A DNA stretch of 64,000 nt from Heterobilharzia americana (taxonomy: Eukaryota > Platyhelminthes > Trematoda > Strigeidida > Schistosomatidae): assembly GCA_944470555.2 (NCBI GenBank), contig OX104127.1, forward strand, positions 155,945,776 through 156,009,775, read 5' to 3'. A model generated the notes under the pieces. It had not been told where the DNA came from, ran no database searches, and saw only the letters and a program-made list of their open reading frames with translations. Every line of letters starts with the position of its first letter. The first letter of the stretch is position 1. Made by a program: the position numbers and the translations under genes. Shown here one piece after another: positions 49,455 to 60,735 of this stretch.

Positions 49455-49678
49455 TCCATGAAGTATTTTTGAACGACAGTTCAGGTATGATTAAAAATCA
49501 TATTACAAGGGAAAAATTACGTAATGTTTGAAATAGTTATAGCGAGAAGTTTTCATGAAATATTTTTTGAAATGGAGTTCAGATACGATTACTATAACTA
49601 TTTCAAGCATTACGTAATTTTTCTCTTGTAATCTGATTTTTAATCATACCTGAACTCCGTTCAAAATATTTCATGAAA
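49455..49678. repeat. Long near-perfect hairpin repeat
   Basis: Arms 49455-49541 and 49590-49678 are almost exact complements (for example TCAGGTATGATTAAAAATCA against TGATTTTTAATCATACCTGA). The spacer 49542-49589 itself repeats the start of the arm. Starts 5 bp after the Sm-alpha dimer's right flank. Confidence 0.85.
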
Positions 49679-50734
49679 CATTTTTCCGTTACAATGTGAA
49701 TTATATATATGAGATTGTACAGCTTGAGAATGATATCGCTGAAAAGAGTAACTCTTCGCTAAACGTCTCTTGTTCTATGGACTTGATGGGGATTTTTAAA
49801 TTATTGATTCTTGAAACGGAGCAATTCAGTTGATTGTTGTAGTACCTAGCGTTTTTTAAAATTCCTCTCGGACCTCATGCGTTATCTATGTAAGCTGCTT
49901 ATGTTAACTACTGATAGCATAAAGGAATGACAAATTACCATCACTTAGTACTTGAAGATTATTATTACTACTTGTGGTACCATTTCTGTGGTCACTAAAA
50001 GCTTAGATGTCTCGGGTAGAAAAACATTAACAGGTTCCTTATAGTGTAGACACCTGCTTTTGAGGAGATAACCATACAGCTCAATTTTCTAGCTACACAG
50101 ACTCTATTAAAGTAACCCAGTTTACATACACCAGACATCTGTGACCGGAAAAATAACATCTAGAGCATAATCTGGACGGTGAAACGCTATAACATTGATA
50201 AAACCATGTAGAAAACATTACGGAAATAGTCTGAGATCTTTCCCAGCTCTCGCTCTAGACAACAACCTGATCATGTGACTGGCGATCTTTTATCATTCCA
50301 AAGTAACTAACTTTAATAATAAATCAATAAGAAATACATGTTAATAAACATTCACATAAGCATCGCCAACACGATGCGATCGATAGATAGACAGAGATAA
50401 ATATCAAGTATATCGACTTGAGTGTATTTTCTCTATCTACGCAACATTTTAGAGAAGAGGCATATTGAAACTGAACAACAGAAGTTTCCATATGCTTAGT
50501 GAATGGACTATCACAAACATGTTTATGCATTGAAAGTAAAATATCTGGCTGAAATAATAAAGATCAATAACTGTGACCACAGTAATCCGTCTAACATAAT
50601 GAAATCACTAGTTACAGGGGTATAAATTAAAAAACAGAAAATATGCATATGTGTAACTGGCACGTTCCTTGAGACAACTAATCATGGCTTCAATTGTAAA
50701 GCGACTCATTTAAATCCTAATCTTCTGTAGATTA

Positions 50735-51140
50735 TAGTCTGCTTGGCAGCTAGAAGTGAAATGCAAGACTCACATTTCGTCCCATTTGGGACTCGTCAGC
50801 TGCACGTTTCCGCGTCCCAGTGAACGATGTTGTTTCCACTAAGCTTCTATCTCAGTATCCATCACTACAAACGCCGAAGTGTTGCATTCAAAGCCACTGA
50901 AGCACAAGAGCCACCTCTTGTGCAACAGACGTTCTTTAATATTCGTAATTTATTGTTGTTATACTGGGTCGAACTGTTCAACCTCCGTTGGAAGATGAGC
51001 TGTTATTGTAAATGACTCGATACTGATATTCTGACTTAATGAATATTCAGGCAGTGTAGAGACATTTGCATTGGAGCCCATCTGCCAACAGAGGTCGACT
51101 AACTCGATTGAGTATAACAATGGGAAGCTACAAATATCAA
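50735..51140. mobile_element. Compound Sm-alpha-like insertion (minus, minus, plus)
   Basis: Hammerhead/head unit on minus (50748-50915), 3' half on minus (50940-51030), 3' half on plus (51030-51140). Same order as 53232-53653. No flanking duplication identified. Confidence 0.65.
50761..50806 (-). ncRNA. Hammerhead motif (Sm-alpha type) with compensatory stem I change
   Basis: Minus strand: GTGCAG then CTGACGA (50799-50793), stem II GTCC/GGAC, GAAA (50778-50775), cleavage triplet GTC ending at 50767, then TTGCAT. Compared with ATCCAG/CTGGAT, both sides of one stem I pair have changed (C-G to G-C). Stem III has a G-A mismatch. Confidence 0.6.
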
Positions 51141-51714
51141 TCGACCAGTGTAAATTAGTTAGTGCAAAGAATAAAACAATAGTGCTGTACATTGTATAAT
51201 GCTGATGAACCGTTCATACCAGTCACCAGATGGAGAAAGTATGGACACCGATTAACTAACTGTTCAACGAATGAATTATTTACAAGGACAGTGTAAAATG
51301 GTTGATTCAAACAAGATAGGCCAATTGGTCAAACCGTAGACATAGAAACCTTATAGATACAGAATTTTTTTAAATCGCTCTGAAGTAATCTGACAAACTG
51401 ATAAGTTTCTCTCTCTAAAGATGACACTGTTCATGTACAGTATTAACTTAGTCAGAAACCAGAGAAGTGAAACTATGAATTTTAATGCACATTACCTTGT
51501 TAACATTTCAGCCTATTTTTAAGGCTTTGTTGAATACAGTCAACTCAATTACAAGTGACATACAGGTGTTGAGTAGAAACTTCAGGAAATATAGGTCTAA
51601 CGCATAAACTGAGAAGCTTCAGTGACCCTATGGCTAAAGAATACATTCTACTTTGACCTAAAGACATAAGACTACACAGCTTTCTCACTGATAGTATATG
51701 TTAGTGAGAAGGCT

Positions 51715-52233
51715 CAATCAATCAATATCAACATAGGATCAGGCATTACTACGTAACAGTCCGAGTTGCCACACCTCATATCACTATATCAAGTAGAAAG
51801 TTAGTGAGGTGAAAGATGAAGATAAGAGAATGCAGTCAGAAGAAATATAAAGTACACGAAGAAAGGAAAGAGGAATGACAAAATGGTGAGATTCGGTATA
51901 GTGTAGTTAAGATGAGGATAATGTGTGTATACATCTGCGCCACTCACATCGGTTCTCAGCCATATCACCTAGGGTCAGTCTCCAACCACTGGTTCCTCTT
52001 GTCCCGCCGACACCAACCAACTAGTCTGCATCGCCCCACATGGTTCAAACCAGCAGTTAGAGACTTCATGCATTGGTACCATGTTTTAGTCTGGCCATCT
52101 TGGGCCTTTTTCCAGCCTGGACCCACCTCAGTCAACATTGTGTGACGAGACAATCGGTGACTAGGCATACGTAGTACTTGTCCCAACCATCTTAGTTGAT
52201 GAAGGTTCACAGCCGTGTCAACTGATTTACCTC
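51715..52233 (-). mobile_element. Second non-LTR family (copy b), flanked by a 14-bp target duplication
   Basis: The minus strand encodes MNLHQLRWLGQVLRMPSHRL, almost identical to copy a, and carries a longer 3' UTR. The direct repeat TTAGTGAGAAGGCT lies at 51701-51714 and 52234-52247, marking a 5'-truncated insertion. Confidence 0.85.
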
Positions 52234-53038
52234 TTAGTGAGAAGGCTACTTATGGTAAGATACATTCAGAAAGACCTAATAATTATATCCCGGAGTAACT
52301 ATTGGCTAAGACCAACAGATGAGTAACACTGTCAACAGTAGGTAAGATGTTGGTCATCATGATATTAGCTAAACACGCCTGATACTTATGAAAGTATCAT
52401 ACAACTAATTATTGATAATCGAAATATGCAATAATGATCTGTTTGACACATTAAGGCTATACACACATTACGAGTGAATCGTTAATGGAACCTAAATCAT
52501 TATTATAAATATTAAGCAGTATCCATAATGGTCTAATAGATCAGTTATGCAATACCATTGATTTTTTTCCCCACTGGAATCCAATTCAGTCAACAACTGT
52601 CATACCAGGAAATTGTTTCTCTTCTTTTACTTCATGTTCAGTCTTATCATTTCATTTCAACTGAAGTCATGTTAGGTAGAAGGAGTAGTTGTTAAGTCAG
52701 TAAGAAAAACTCTCAACCAGATTATTGTTTAATCGTGATTACTGTGAAAGGAAACATTATGTTTTACAATGGAGATGATTCATTTCAAGATAGTGTTCAC
52801 TGATTAATCATTATGATGTCTGTAGCTTCCAGTTTTGATGCTGTACAGAAAACTGCAGATGTGACCCTTAATGAAGTTCTGAACTGGGAGGAGACCACTG
52901 AACAGTACAGTTTAATTTTCTGTGATTATTTACTTGATACTTTAAACTAATGAAAATAATTTAATGGTATATTGTATTAACAGTACTAATGGAAATAATA
53001 TTAGCCAATTATTAGTATATTTTCCATTGAATGTATAT

Positions 53039-53205
53039 ATTTATTTCAAGGTAGTATTCATCATGAAGACTGACATCAGTTGGAAGTACTGGATAGCTGT
53101 TTCGTCCTAGTATAGGATTCCTCAGCAGTTCATACCCATGAAACCGCAAGGGATCGAATTCATGACCTCTATGATGAATATCACCTTGAAATAAATAAAC
53201 TCCCT
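53039..53205. mobile_element. SINE family B minus copy with short inverted 3' end
   Basis: Minus copy 53045-53160 with the hammerhead at 53086-53131; at 53170-53200 a short plus-oriented 3' tail (GATGAATATCACCTTGAAAT) mirrors the left end. 3' ends point outwards. Confidence 0.65.
53086..53131 (-). ncRNA. Hammerhead motif in SINE family B, slightly damaged
   Basis: Minus strand: CTGAGGA (53125-53119), GAAA (53103-53100), cleavage triplet ATC ending at 53092. The first stem II pair is A-C, and stem III has one C-A mismatch. Probably weak or inactive. Confidence 0.6.
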
Positions 53206-53231
53206 AGAAGTATCAAACTGTATATATTTAC

Positions 53232-53653
53232 TGGGATGATGGGTAGTGGCTAGCAGTGGATGCGTATTTCGTCCTATTTGGGACTCTTCAGCTGGATGTA
53301 CCTGCCTCCCTGTGAGTGGTGTTGTTCCCACCGGGATTCCAACTCCAGAGCGATCCACTACACCATCGAGCTACGATAGCCACTTCTTGTGTGACGGGTA
53401 TAGTTTTAGTGTTATTGCTTGTATTACACCGTCGTTGATTGGATAGAATTGACCAGTCTCTGTTGGTATATGGGCTCTTGTGCGGATCCCTCGATACTGT
53501 GCATGCTGGATTCCACTGCTAGCCACTACCCATCATTACGATATATGATTAAAACACAGGCAATATCGAGGCATCTGCACAGGAGCCCATATGTCAATAG
53601 AGACTGATCAATTCGATCCAGTCAACAACAGTATAATACAAGCAATAACACCA
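53232..53653. mobile_element. Compound Sm-alpha-like insertion (minus, minus, plus units)
   Basis: In order: a minus-oriented hammerhead/head unit (53232-53400), a minus-oriented 3' half (53405-53500) and a plus-oriented 3' half (53500-53653) ending in the usual TAATACAAGCAATAACACCA. The AT-rich TATATATTTAC at 53221-53231 and 53654-53664 may be the target duplication. The 50735-51140 element has the same internal order. Confidence 0.7.
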
Positions 53654-53915
53654 TATATATTTACGCTTGTTTATGTTCATTTTTTCTTATGTTTAACAAA
53701 TAAACTGTATTGATTAGGCTAGTTGTAATACCTATTTATTTATTATTTGGTGGTATTGTTCACTATCTTGTTGTTTCTCTGTCTTTGCTATTCGTTATAT
53801 TGGTTTTTGTTCTGTTCTATTCCATTGAGCAAATTAACAGAACAGAATGCGTGCATGTATGAACATGCTTTGAATAAACTATATGGGTGGTCAACATTGA
53901 CAGTCGAAATGTAGG

Positions 53916-53950
53916 GTGAGATAGAGAGAGAGAGAGACAGAGAGATAGGA
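53916..53950. repeat. (GA)n low-complexity tract
   Basis: GAGATAGAGAGAGAGAGAGA with interruptions; source of a spurious serine-leucine open frame on the minus strand. Confidence 0.9.
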
Positions 53951-54315
53951 GAACGGGAGTTAACAGTCAAAATAGACATGAAAACTAACTCGTTTGATGA
54001 CATGAGCAATAGATAATGACTATAGACAGAAACTCATAAATTCACCTTTCTTATTTATTTTCTCCTAATTGATCAATAACAAAGATAAACTTATGGTGTA
54101 GCTAAAATTGGAATGAGTGTTGAAGGTTCAATAACCTATTTAGAAATTTGCCTGTGGATATATATAAACACAAGTATATGGGCATAAAATTAATGAGTAT
54201 GATGATAGTTTTGCAGAAAGTTTAAATGACAAAAAGCCAACCTTAAGGGTATATGGTTAACAATACCATTTAAAAGTTTATGTTAAGCCTCCATTTTACA
54301 GTAAAGTATCATTTT

Positions 54316-54564
54316 CAAGTTGTTATTCATCGTAGACTGACATCAGTTGGAGGAACAAAGGAAACCTGGGAGCACTGGACTGCTGTTTCGTCCTAGTATG
54401 GGTTCGATCCCTGCTGGTGGGGTCGTGGGTGCGCACTGCTGAGGAGTCCCATACTAGGACGAAACAGCTGTCCAGTACTCCCAGGTTTCCTTTGTTCCTC
54501 CAACTGATATCAGTCTACGATGAATAACAACTTGAAATAATTCCAAATCTCCACAACTCCCTCA
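54316..54564. mobile_element. Inverted dimer of SINE family B with 13-bp target duplication
   Basis: The minus arm 54312-54402 and plus arm 54448-54538 are nearly perfect complements. The loop 54403-54447 holds a B-box-like GGTTCGATCC and the start of the plus-strand hammerhead. AAAGTATCATTTT at 54303-54315 and 54565-54577 flanks the unit. Confidence 0.88.
54431..54479 (+). ncRNA. Hammerhead ribozyme motif in SINE family B, core intact
   Basis: CTGAGGA (54439-54445), stem II GTCC/GGAC, GAAA (54461-54464), stem III from the palindrome ACAGCTGT, cleavage predicted after GTC at 54472. Stem I GCACTG/CAGTAC has one mismatch. The stem III sequence and stem I differ from the Sm-alpha ribozyme while the catalytic core is the same. 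Confidence 0.82.
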
Positions 54565-54949
54565 AAAGTATCATTTTGTTTGTTTAGTTCGTTGTTTATT
54601 TGAATGTATGCGCAGATGAGTATGTGTATTCTATCGAACAAGCTGTTTGGAACAGAAATTATTTTTAATTGAAATTTACAAAACTATTCATAATCTCTCT
54701 CTTTTCTATTTAAGAAAATTAGAAACAATACTGATAAATTGGTTAGCAGTTGTTTATGCCTGATATTGGATAAACGGATATTCTTGACCTCGAATAGGGT
54801 GTAAAAATAAACAGTTCAATTTTTGATTATGTTAGAAACTAATTACCATTCAATTGTTCCGAATAGGACAAAGATGGTTTGATTAACGTTTCTGTGGGTT
54901 ATTGTTGCTCTTATTGTCTCGAGATGATTAATATATGCACTAAATATTA

Positions 54950-56405
54950 TATTAATATTTGTCCCTTGTGTTCCTAGTGGAATATAGGGCTTCAGTAGCA
55001 CGTCACCATTACACTCTCTTCTCTACACAGTCTTTTCAATCTGGCTCAACGACTGTCCATAAGCTTTCATTTCTTCATCACACCATCTCCTCCATGTTAC
55101 CCTCACCTCAGATGCCCAAGTCTTAATTTCTCTCCTGGTCTCCATTTGAGTGCTTGGTGTGCAGCATCATGTCCCCAAATGGTTTTCTCAGTGTATCTTC
55201 AATGCAATCCATCTCCACCTATTTCTTCTACATATTTGTTGGGCAATAGGTTCTTGATTGGTTCGTTGTCAGTCAGAGTGAGTTCCTTGTTCCTTATTCT
55301 TATTAATCCCACCATCTTTTCTCATCTTCAGTATGGAGTGAACGTATACACCAGCTGTTGATGAATGTGTGTAGTTTATTGGCAATGCTTTTCGTAATGC
55401 GCCAAGTCTCCCAACTGTCATTTACAATCATTAACTTGACCGACCGACCGACCAACATTAGTGTTGAAAATCCAAATCTTGTTCACGATTTATGCTGAGT
55501 GCAGTAGATCTACACATTGATTTCAGATTAATGAAGGCTGGCCTGTCTTACTGTCTTTCCCATACTGTCTTTGACGTCCTCATCTGTGCCTATGTCGCCT
55601 GTTGTTGAAACGATGCTACCTAGGTAGGTGAACGAGACAACTTTCTTTACATTTCTCCCATTGATGGTGATTAGAGTTTGTTATTGTTGTTGTTGTTGGT
55701 GGTGGTGATTGTGTATCTTGATCACCTCTATCCTGTCTACATTCACTTGAAGTCCTATCCTCTCTGCCCTACCTCTTCTGTCAACTTGTTAGTTTTCGTC
55801 TGTAGATATTCCAGTTTGTGCTACAAGACGTTAGACATGAATCATCATTGTTGGCGAAATCCAAATCTTCTATGGTCTTTATCTTTTCATCAGTAAAACA
55901 GCGTATGCCCAGCTTCTGACAGCTTCTCACAGTTGTCTCTTGCATTATCCAGTCCAGTCCATTCCATTCGACGACAGTCAGGAAGGTGATCGGTGATAGT
56001 AGGTGGCAGCCTTGTCTTGTCTTACTCCTGTCTTCACTTCACTAGAAAGGTGTCACTGAGGTTTCCATTGTGGATCACTCGGCATGTGGCGTCTTCATAT
56101 AGTTGTTGAATGAGGTTGATAATTGTTTGTGTGACTGAAACTGTAGTGTTGAAGCAGCTTCCTAGTAAATTACTTCTCAGTCGACGCTGTCAAAGGTCGT
56201 TTCAAAATCGATGAAGTTGAGGTGAAGAGATAACTGTCATTCTATGCTCTGCTTTATGATGATGCGTAGTGTTGCAATTTGATCTGCACATGACCTGTAC
56301 TTCGTGAATCTAACCAGCCTGTACTGGTGGTAATTTTGAATCCAGCTCATCTTTTAATCTCTCTAGGATGATGCGGCTTGATATTTTGCTTAGGATATGC
56401 TCTAA
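54950..56405 (-). mobile_element. RTE/SR2-like fragment (copy 13)
   Basis: Minus-oriented, 3' end at 54955. It extends further 5' than copy 12, into the RT region with QAGxR-like sequence near 56300. Shared segments with copy 12 differ at only a few bases. Confidence 0.86.
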
Positions 56406-56504
56406 AACAAGAGTTTCAGACAAAAAGTCTCATTTTCACATTGGAATGTAAAATCTCGTAAACCTTTGGATTGAATTTGATTGAATATATCTCCAGTTAC
56501 CTAT

Positions 56505-56665
56505 GTGTGAACCAAACAACATCCAGCTGATGAGTCTGAGATTTCACTAATAGCCACCGCCGAGTACATTATAACAATAAATATTCAGGTAACATTGAGG
56601 CATCCACATAGAAGTCCATCTGCCTACAGAGGTCGAAAAATTTGACCCAGTGTAGCAGTGAAAAA
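56505..56665 (+). mobile_element. Sm-alpha-like SINE fragment
   Basis: CATCCAGCTGATGAGTC at 56521-56537 preserves the ribozyme start, but the stem II-III segment is missing; the 3' half follows (GAGGCATCCACATAG, CATCTGCCTACAGAGG). Confidence 0.58.
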
Positions 56666-59600
56666 TAAAAAGTATCGGTCAGCACTAATGGCTCTATGCC
56701 TGTCTCCTTAATGCTTACTGAGGGATATAGCCCACTTAAGCGGACCATTTATGACCAAAGTCTACCCATGTCAGCTAATATGTCTAAACAGCTTCATAAA
56801 CTGATTTGTCTACATGTTATAATACTATTTATTCATTTGAAACATTAATAATTTCAAAATGCCTCTTATCAGATATTCGTATTGCTGAAATGTGCCCTAG
56901 AAACTAGGCTTACATTGAAGACTTAAGCTACATGGATGCACATAGCTTCAAAATCTCTTCACAGTAACGTTGTGTGTATATTTAAGGCATATAATGAATG
57001 ACAGTTATTTATAGCAGTTTTCTGTTGATCTAATAAAGTAAACTCGAACATTTCACATCAAGAAAGAAACTATTGAACAATTTGAGTAGTTAGAAACCAC
57101 TCAGCTCGATCACTAAATTCCACCAACGAGGTCAAATTGATTTAAACACTGGACGGTTGTTTCGTTCGTTTGAAGCCTAGCTCATCAATGGTGTTCCCCG
57201 GAGAAATGTAACTCACAAAGCCTGTTGACATCATAGTTGGAAAACTACTCAGGTGTAAAAAATGACAAGGTAGATGGTGTATTTATAAATCACTTGTAAA
57301 CTGATCTTATATCACAACACGACTTTACACAATTGCATAACCGAGTTACATTCTTCTTAATAGGTCAATACTCTATAATATGAAGAGTCCTTTACATTAT
57401 CGAAGTTATTTGTATCGTTCAAACAGGAAATGTTTTTTTTTGTTTAAGATAGATTTAAATGACCCTTCAAATCATCAAAAAAGGTTCATCGGTAAAGACT
57501 ATAAAAATGCATACAGAAGAATATATATCAATCGTTGTGTAACCAGTACAGCGGAGATCTGAAACTTCTTGATATCAGTTGTAAGCAGTAATAACATATG
57601 TTACTGTTTTTCTTTCGATGAGAAATAGCGGAATAGAATGAAATAACTATCATCAAATTCTATATTTTCACCTTAATATCACTTGGTAATAATAAGTGAA
57701 ACTCTTTAAAGATGTGTGGCGGAAAATAGAATATAAAAAAAAGGAAAAGAAATCTTTTATTCAACTTGATTTCAAAATAAAAAACCTTCGCACTTCAAGT
57801 AAAGAAAGAAGAATTAATCTACAAGTTCAAAATGCGTACTAGTATTAAGACAGTCAACCAAACATCTCTCTGTCTCACTCTGTCTGTTTTATGGAGTATA
57901 TTTTGTACACTGAATAAAAAGCATTGAACAATTGAACAGATGTGCGCAACAAAATCAGCAAGATAACGAAAGACAACAGTGTGGAGGGTGAGGGGAGAGA
58001 GAAAACAAGTGTGCAAGAAAGGAGGTTTATAAAAGAATTTTGATCAACCTAACAACCAGACAAATACAAATACTGATAGTTTGTATTGTTGTTTGTTTGT
58101 CTTTTTTTTCAAAAAGAACTTTTAGAAAGTGATTTTTTTTCTCTTTCTTTCAATACTTCATTTCATTTTCATGATGAAATGAAGGTGTACAAAGCCTATC
58201 ATCTCTATATCCACTATTCAAGGCATATGTTAATATGCAAAACACAAAGAAAGTAACATTTTGCGCAACAGATGGCGGTTAAAAGTGTTTTCAATTAAAC
58301 ACAACCAGTGACAATATAAACAATGGTAGATAGAAATAATTTGAGAGAAAGAAAAAAGAATGAAGACAACAAGAGAAAATTAATAGTTTAAAAATAAATT
58401 ATACATTTATTTTTAATCGAGAAGGAAATAGTACTGAATAAATGTTCAACAGTTAATTTGATTTGCACCATATATACCAACCTACAAATAAACATAATCT
58501 GTTTCTCTTCTCCTCACTGGGAAGTAGATAATGTTACCCTTTTTTTTTCTTCTACTGATTATCGCCAACAATGTCACCAACACGATTATTATTATTATTA
58601 TTATTACCATTAGTTATGACCATTATTACTATGATAACGTATAGTCAACCTCGACCACCGTAACATAAATAAACATATATCCAATACAAATAGGTAAATC
58701 AATATCATTTTTACAAGGAATTACAAATATAACAGTGAGCAAATGTTCTACTTTAAAAAATTCCGGTTTATAATATAGGACAGAAATTGGGGGGTTTTTT
58801 TGTAATCAATTATTTTCACATATCCCCACCTGTCCATATCTGTTTGTGGGTGTAGATTGATCAAAAAAAAAAAAAAGAAAGTAAAGAAAGGAATGGAACC
58901 TGAAGTAGAAAAACAAAACACTCATAGACAGTTTCTTTGTTAGCTTATTGTCCCAGTCACAGTTTTTTTTTTCATTTCACTTGTTTATACTCCTTTTCAA
59001 CCCTTGCTTATCAATGCCTTTATTCAATTAGTGTATTTTATTTCAAATTTGTTATTTTTCAGCTTAAGAGTATCATTTCATTCTATTTCGCCTAAATTTC
59101 ATCTTGTGTTTATCACAATTTGGTTAGTACTCTCGACTTAACAGCATGGAATTGATTGCTCTCCAGTGATAAGTTAATGTATTTGAACAAGTTCTACTTG
59201 AGGTCAGTAGTCGTTCGAATAGCGCTCAAAGGTAGCATTATTGAATACAATGCTGGATGATGCAGGTTCATTCTCAGAGAGGATATCTCCTCGAGGTTGC
59301 AGATATGTCTTTCTAACAAGCCCTAACATGTATGAAATCTAGGTCAAGTAGACCTTCCTGCCAATTAATTACTTCCAAACAACTAACACAATTAAAGTGG
59401 CCTTGTAAGAGTCCATTGAAGGTTGTAGACTTTTCCAGTGTAGCACAAAAGCTCTTCGATGTAGAAGTATAAGGTAATAATAACAGTATCAGTAATACTA
59501 CTTACTAGTACCAGTAATAATAATAATAGTAATAATGGTAATAGCTGGTACCATCATACTTCAGTTACGTACAAACGTCACTCGTATCCGGTCGCATAAA

Positions 59601-59934
59601 TGAATTAATATATGCGCACATGTCATAAATTATCAGCGTCTAGAAATAGAATAATATTATAACATCCTAATTGCCAGTTTATTACAAGGACAAGTACAAC
59701 AACAAAAATCATTCAACAGAATCGAATACGAACTAGTCTATGAAACCATAGAACATTTGGTCACTACTGAAATAGTCTATCAGGATAGTGAGATAAACAT
59801 GTAAACCTGACTGGTTTGTGTTGATGGGACAAACACACTGTAAGCATGACCTTAGGATAGTTGTTTGTAGTAGTCAATTGTTACTTATTATCGTCAGCTA
59901 AAGGAAGTTGAAAATATCGACCATTAGATTCCGC
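56666..59934. other. Repeat-poor stretch, possible 5' flank of the receptor gene
   Basis: Unlike the rest of the window this 3.3 kb holds almost no recognised transposon after 57310. It has several A/T homopolymers (58107, 58130, 58792, 58864, 58965) and an ATT repeat at 58584-58606. It could hold an untranslated exon or promoter; the sequence does not prove it. Confidence 0.3.
57180..57310 (-). repeat. Family D repeat, degraded copy
   Basis: Matches the right arm of 19511-19985 at CATAGTTGGAAAACTACTCA and AAATCACTTGTAAACTGA; the rest is diverged. Confidence 0.5.
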
Positions 59935-60100
59935 TAACCCAGTGACTCAATGGTAACGTGCTGGCCACGGAACCTGAAGGTCGCGGGTTCGACCCCTGGC
60001 GGGGTCGTGGATGCGCACTGCTAAGCAGTCCACTGCTCCCAGGTTTCTTTTCTTCTCCAACTTATGTCAGTCTACGATGAATAACAACTTGAAATATTAT
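59935..60100 (+). mobile_element. SINE family B, plus copy with clean tRNA-like head but ribozyme deleted
   Basis: Head at 59937-60010 has an A box-like TGACTCAATGG and B box-like GGTTCGACCCC, as in tRNA-derived Pol III promoters. The region that should carry stems II/III is deleted (GCACTGCTAAGCAGTCCACT). 3' part ends AACTTGAAATA. Confidence 0.72.
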
Positions 60101-60535
60101 TTGTTCGTAAAGTAAAATGATCATTTTTATATTTTAAAATGAGGTGAAATGACGTGAATTTGTAACATATCAGATGATCAGGTTTATCCTAGAACAGTTG
60201 GATGTTCAGTAAGTTCACTTGGAATGTTTTAATAGTAACAACTTACTATTTTCAGAAAACAAGACGAAAGAAGAATGAAGAGGAAGAATAGATTTATCAT
60301 TAGGTGAACAGTAAATTGTGGTAATGGAATAGAGATTTATTCACCGCGCATAATCTTCGTAAGACAGTAATATAAACAAACAGTTGAACTTAATCTAACT
60401 ATATGTTAAAAATAGAATCAATGAAAATTATTCGCTAAGACCATAGCTGCAAACCGTTAGTTGAAAAGATTAATCAATAATTGTTTTAAACAAGACAAGA
60501 CTTCTTTGAACATGGCTATTCATCATCATCATCAT

Positions 60536-60735
60536 AAATATCAACATAGGACCAGGCATTACTGCGGCGTAACAGTCCGAGTTGCCACACCTCACGTCAG
60601 TTCATCAAGTAAAAAGGTAGTGAGGTAAAAGATGAAGATCAGAAAATTCAGTCAAAAGAAATATAAAGTACGAGAAGAAAGGAAAGAAGAATGACAAAAT
60701 GGTGAGATTCGGTATAGCGTCATTAAGATGAGGAT
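60536..60735 (-). mobile_element. Second non-LTR family, 3' UTR only (copy c)
   Basis: About 200 bp matching 51724-51915 with a few differences. The outer end carries an ATG-type simple repeat tail (60525-60537). No coding part remains. Confidence 0.78.

Noticed and set aside
53788..54009. Minus-strand frame rich in SLSLSLSIS
   Set aside because: Created by the (GA)n tract at 53916-53950.
57819..58016. Minus-strand frame with a hydrophobic start, considered as the missing signal-peptide exon
   Set aside because: No GT donor in phase 1 at a sensible position after the hydrophobic segment, so it cannot be joined to exon A on present evidence.
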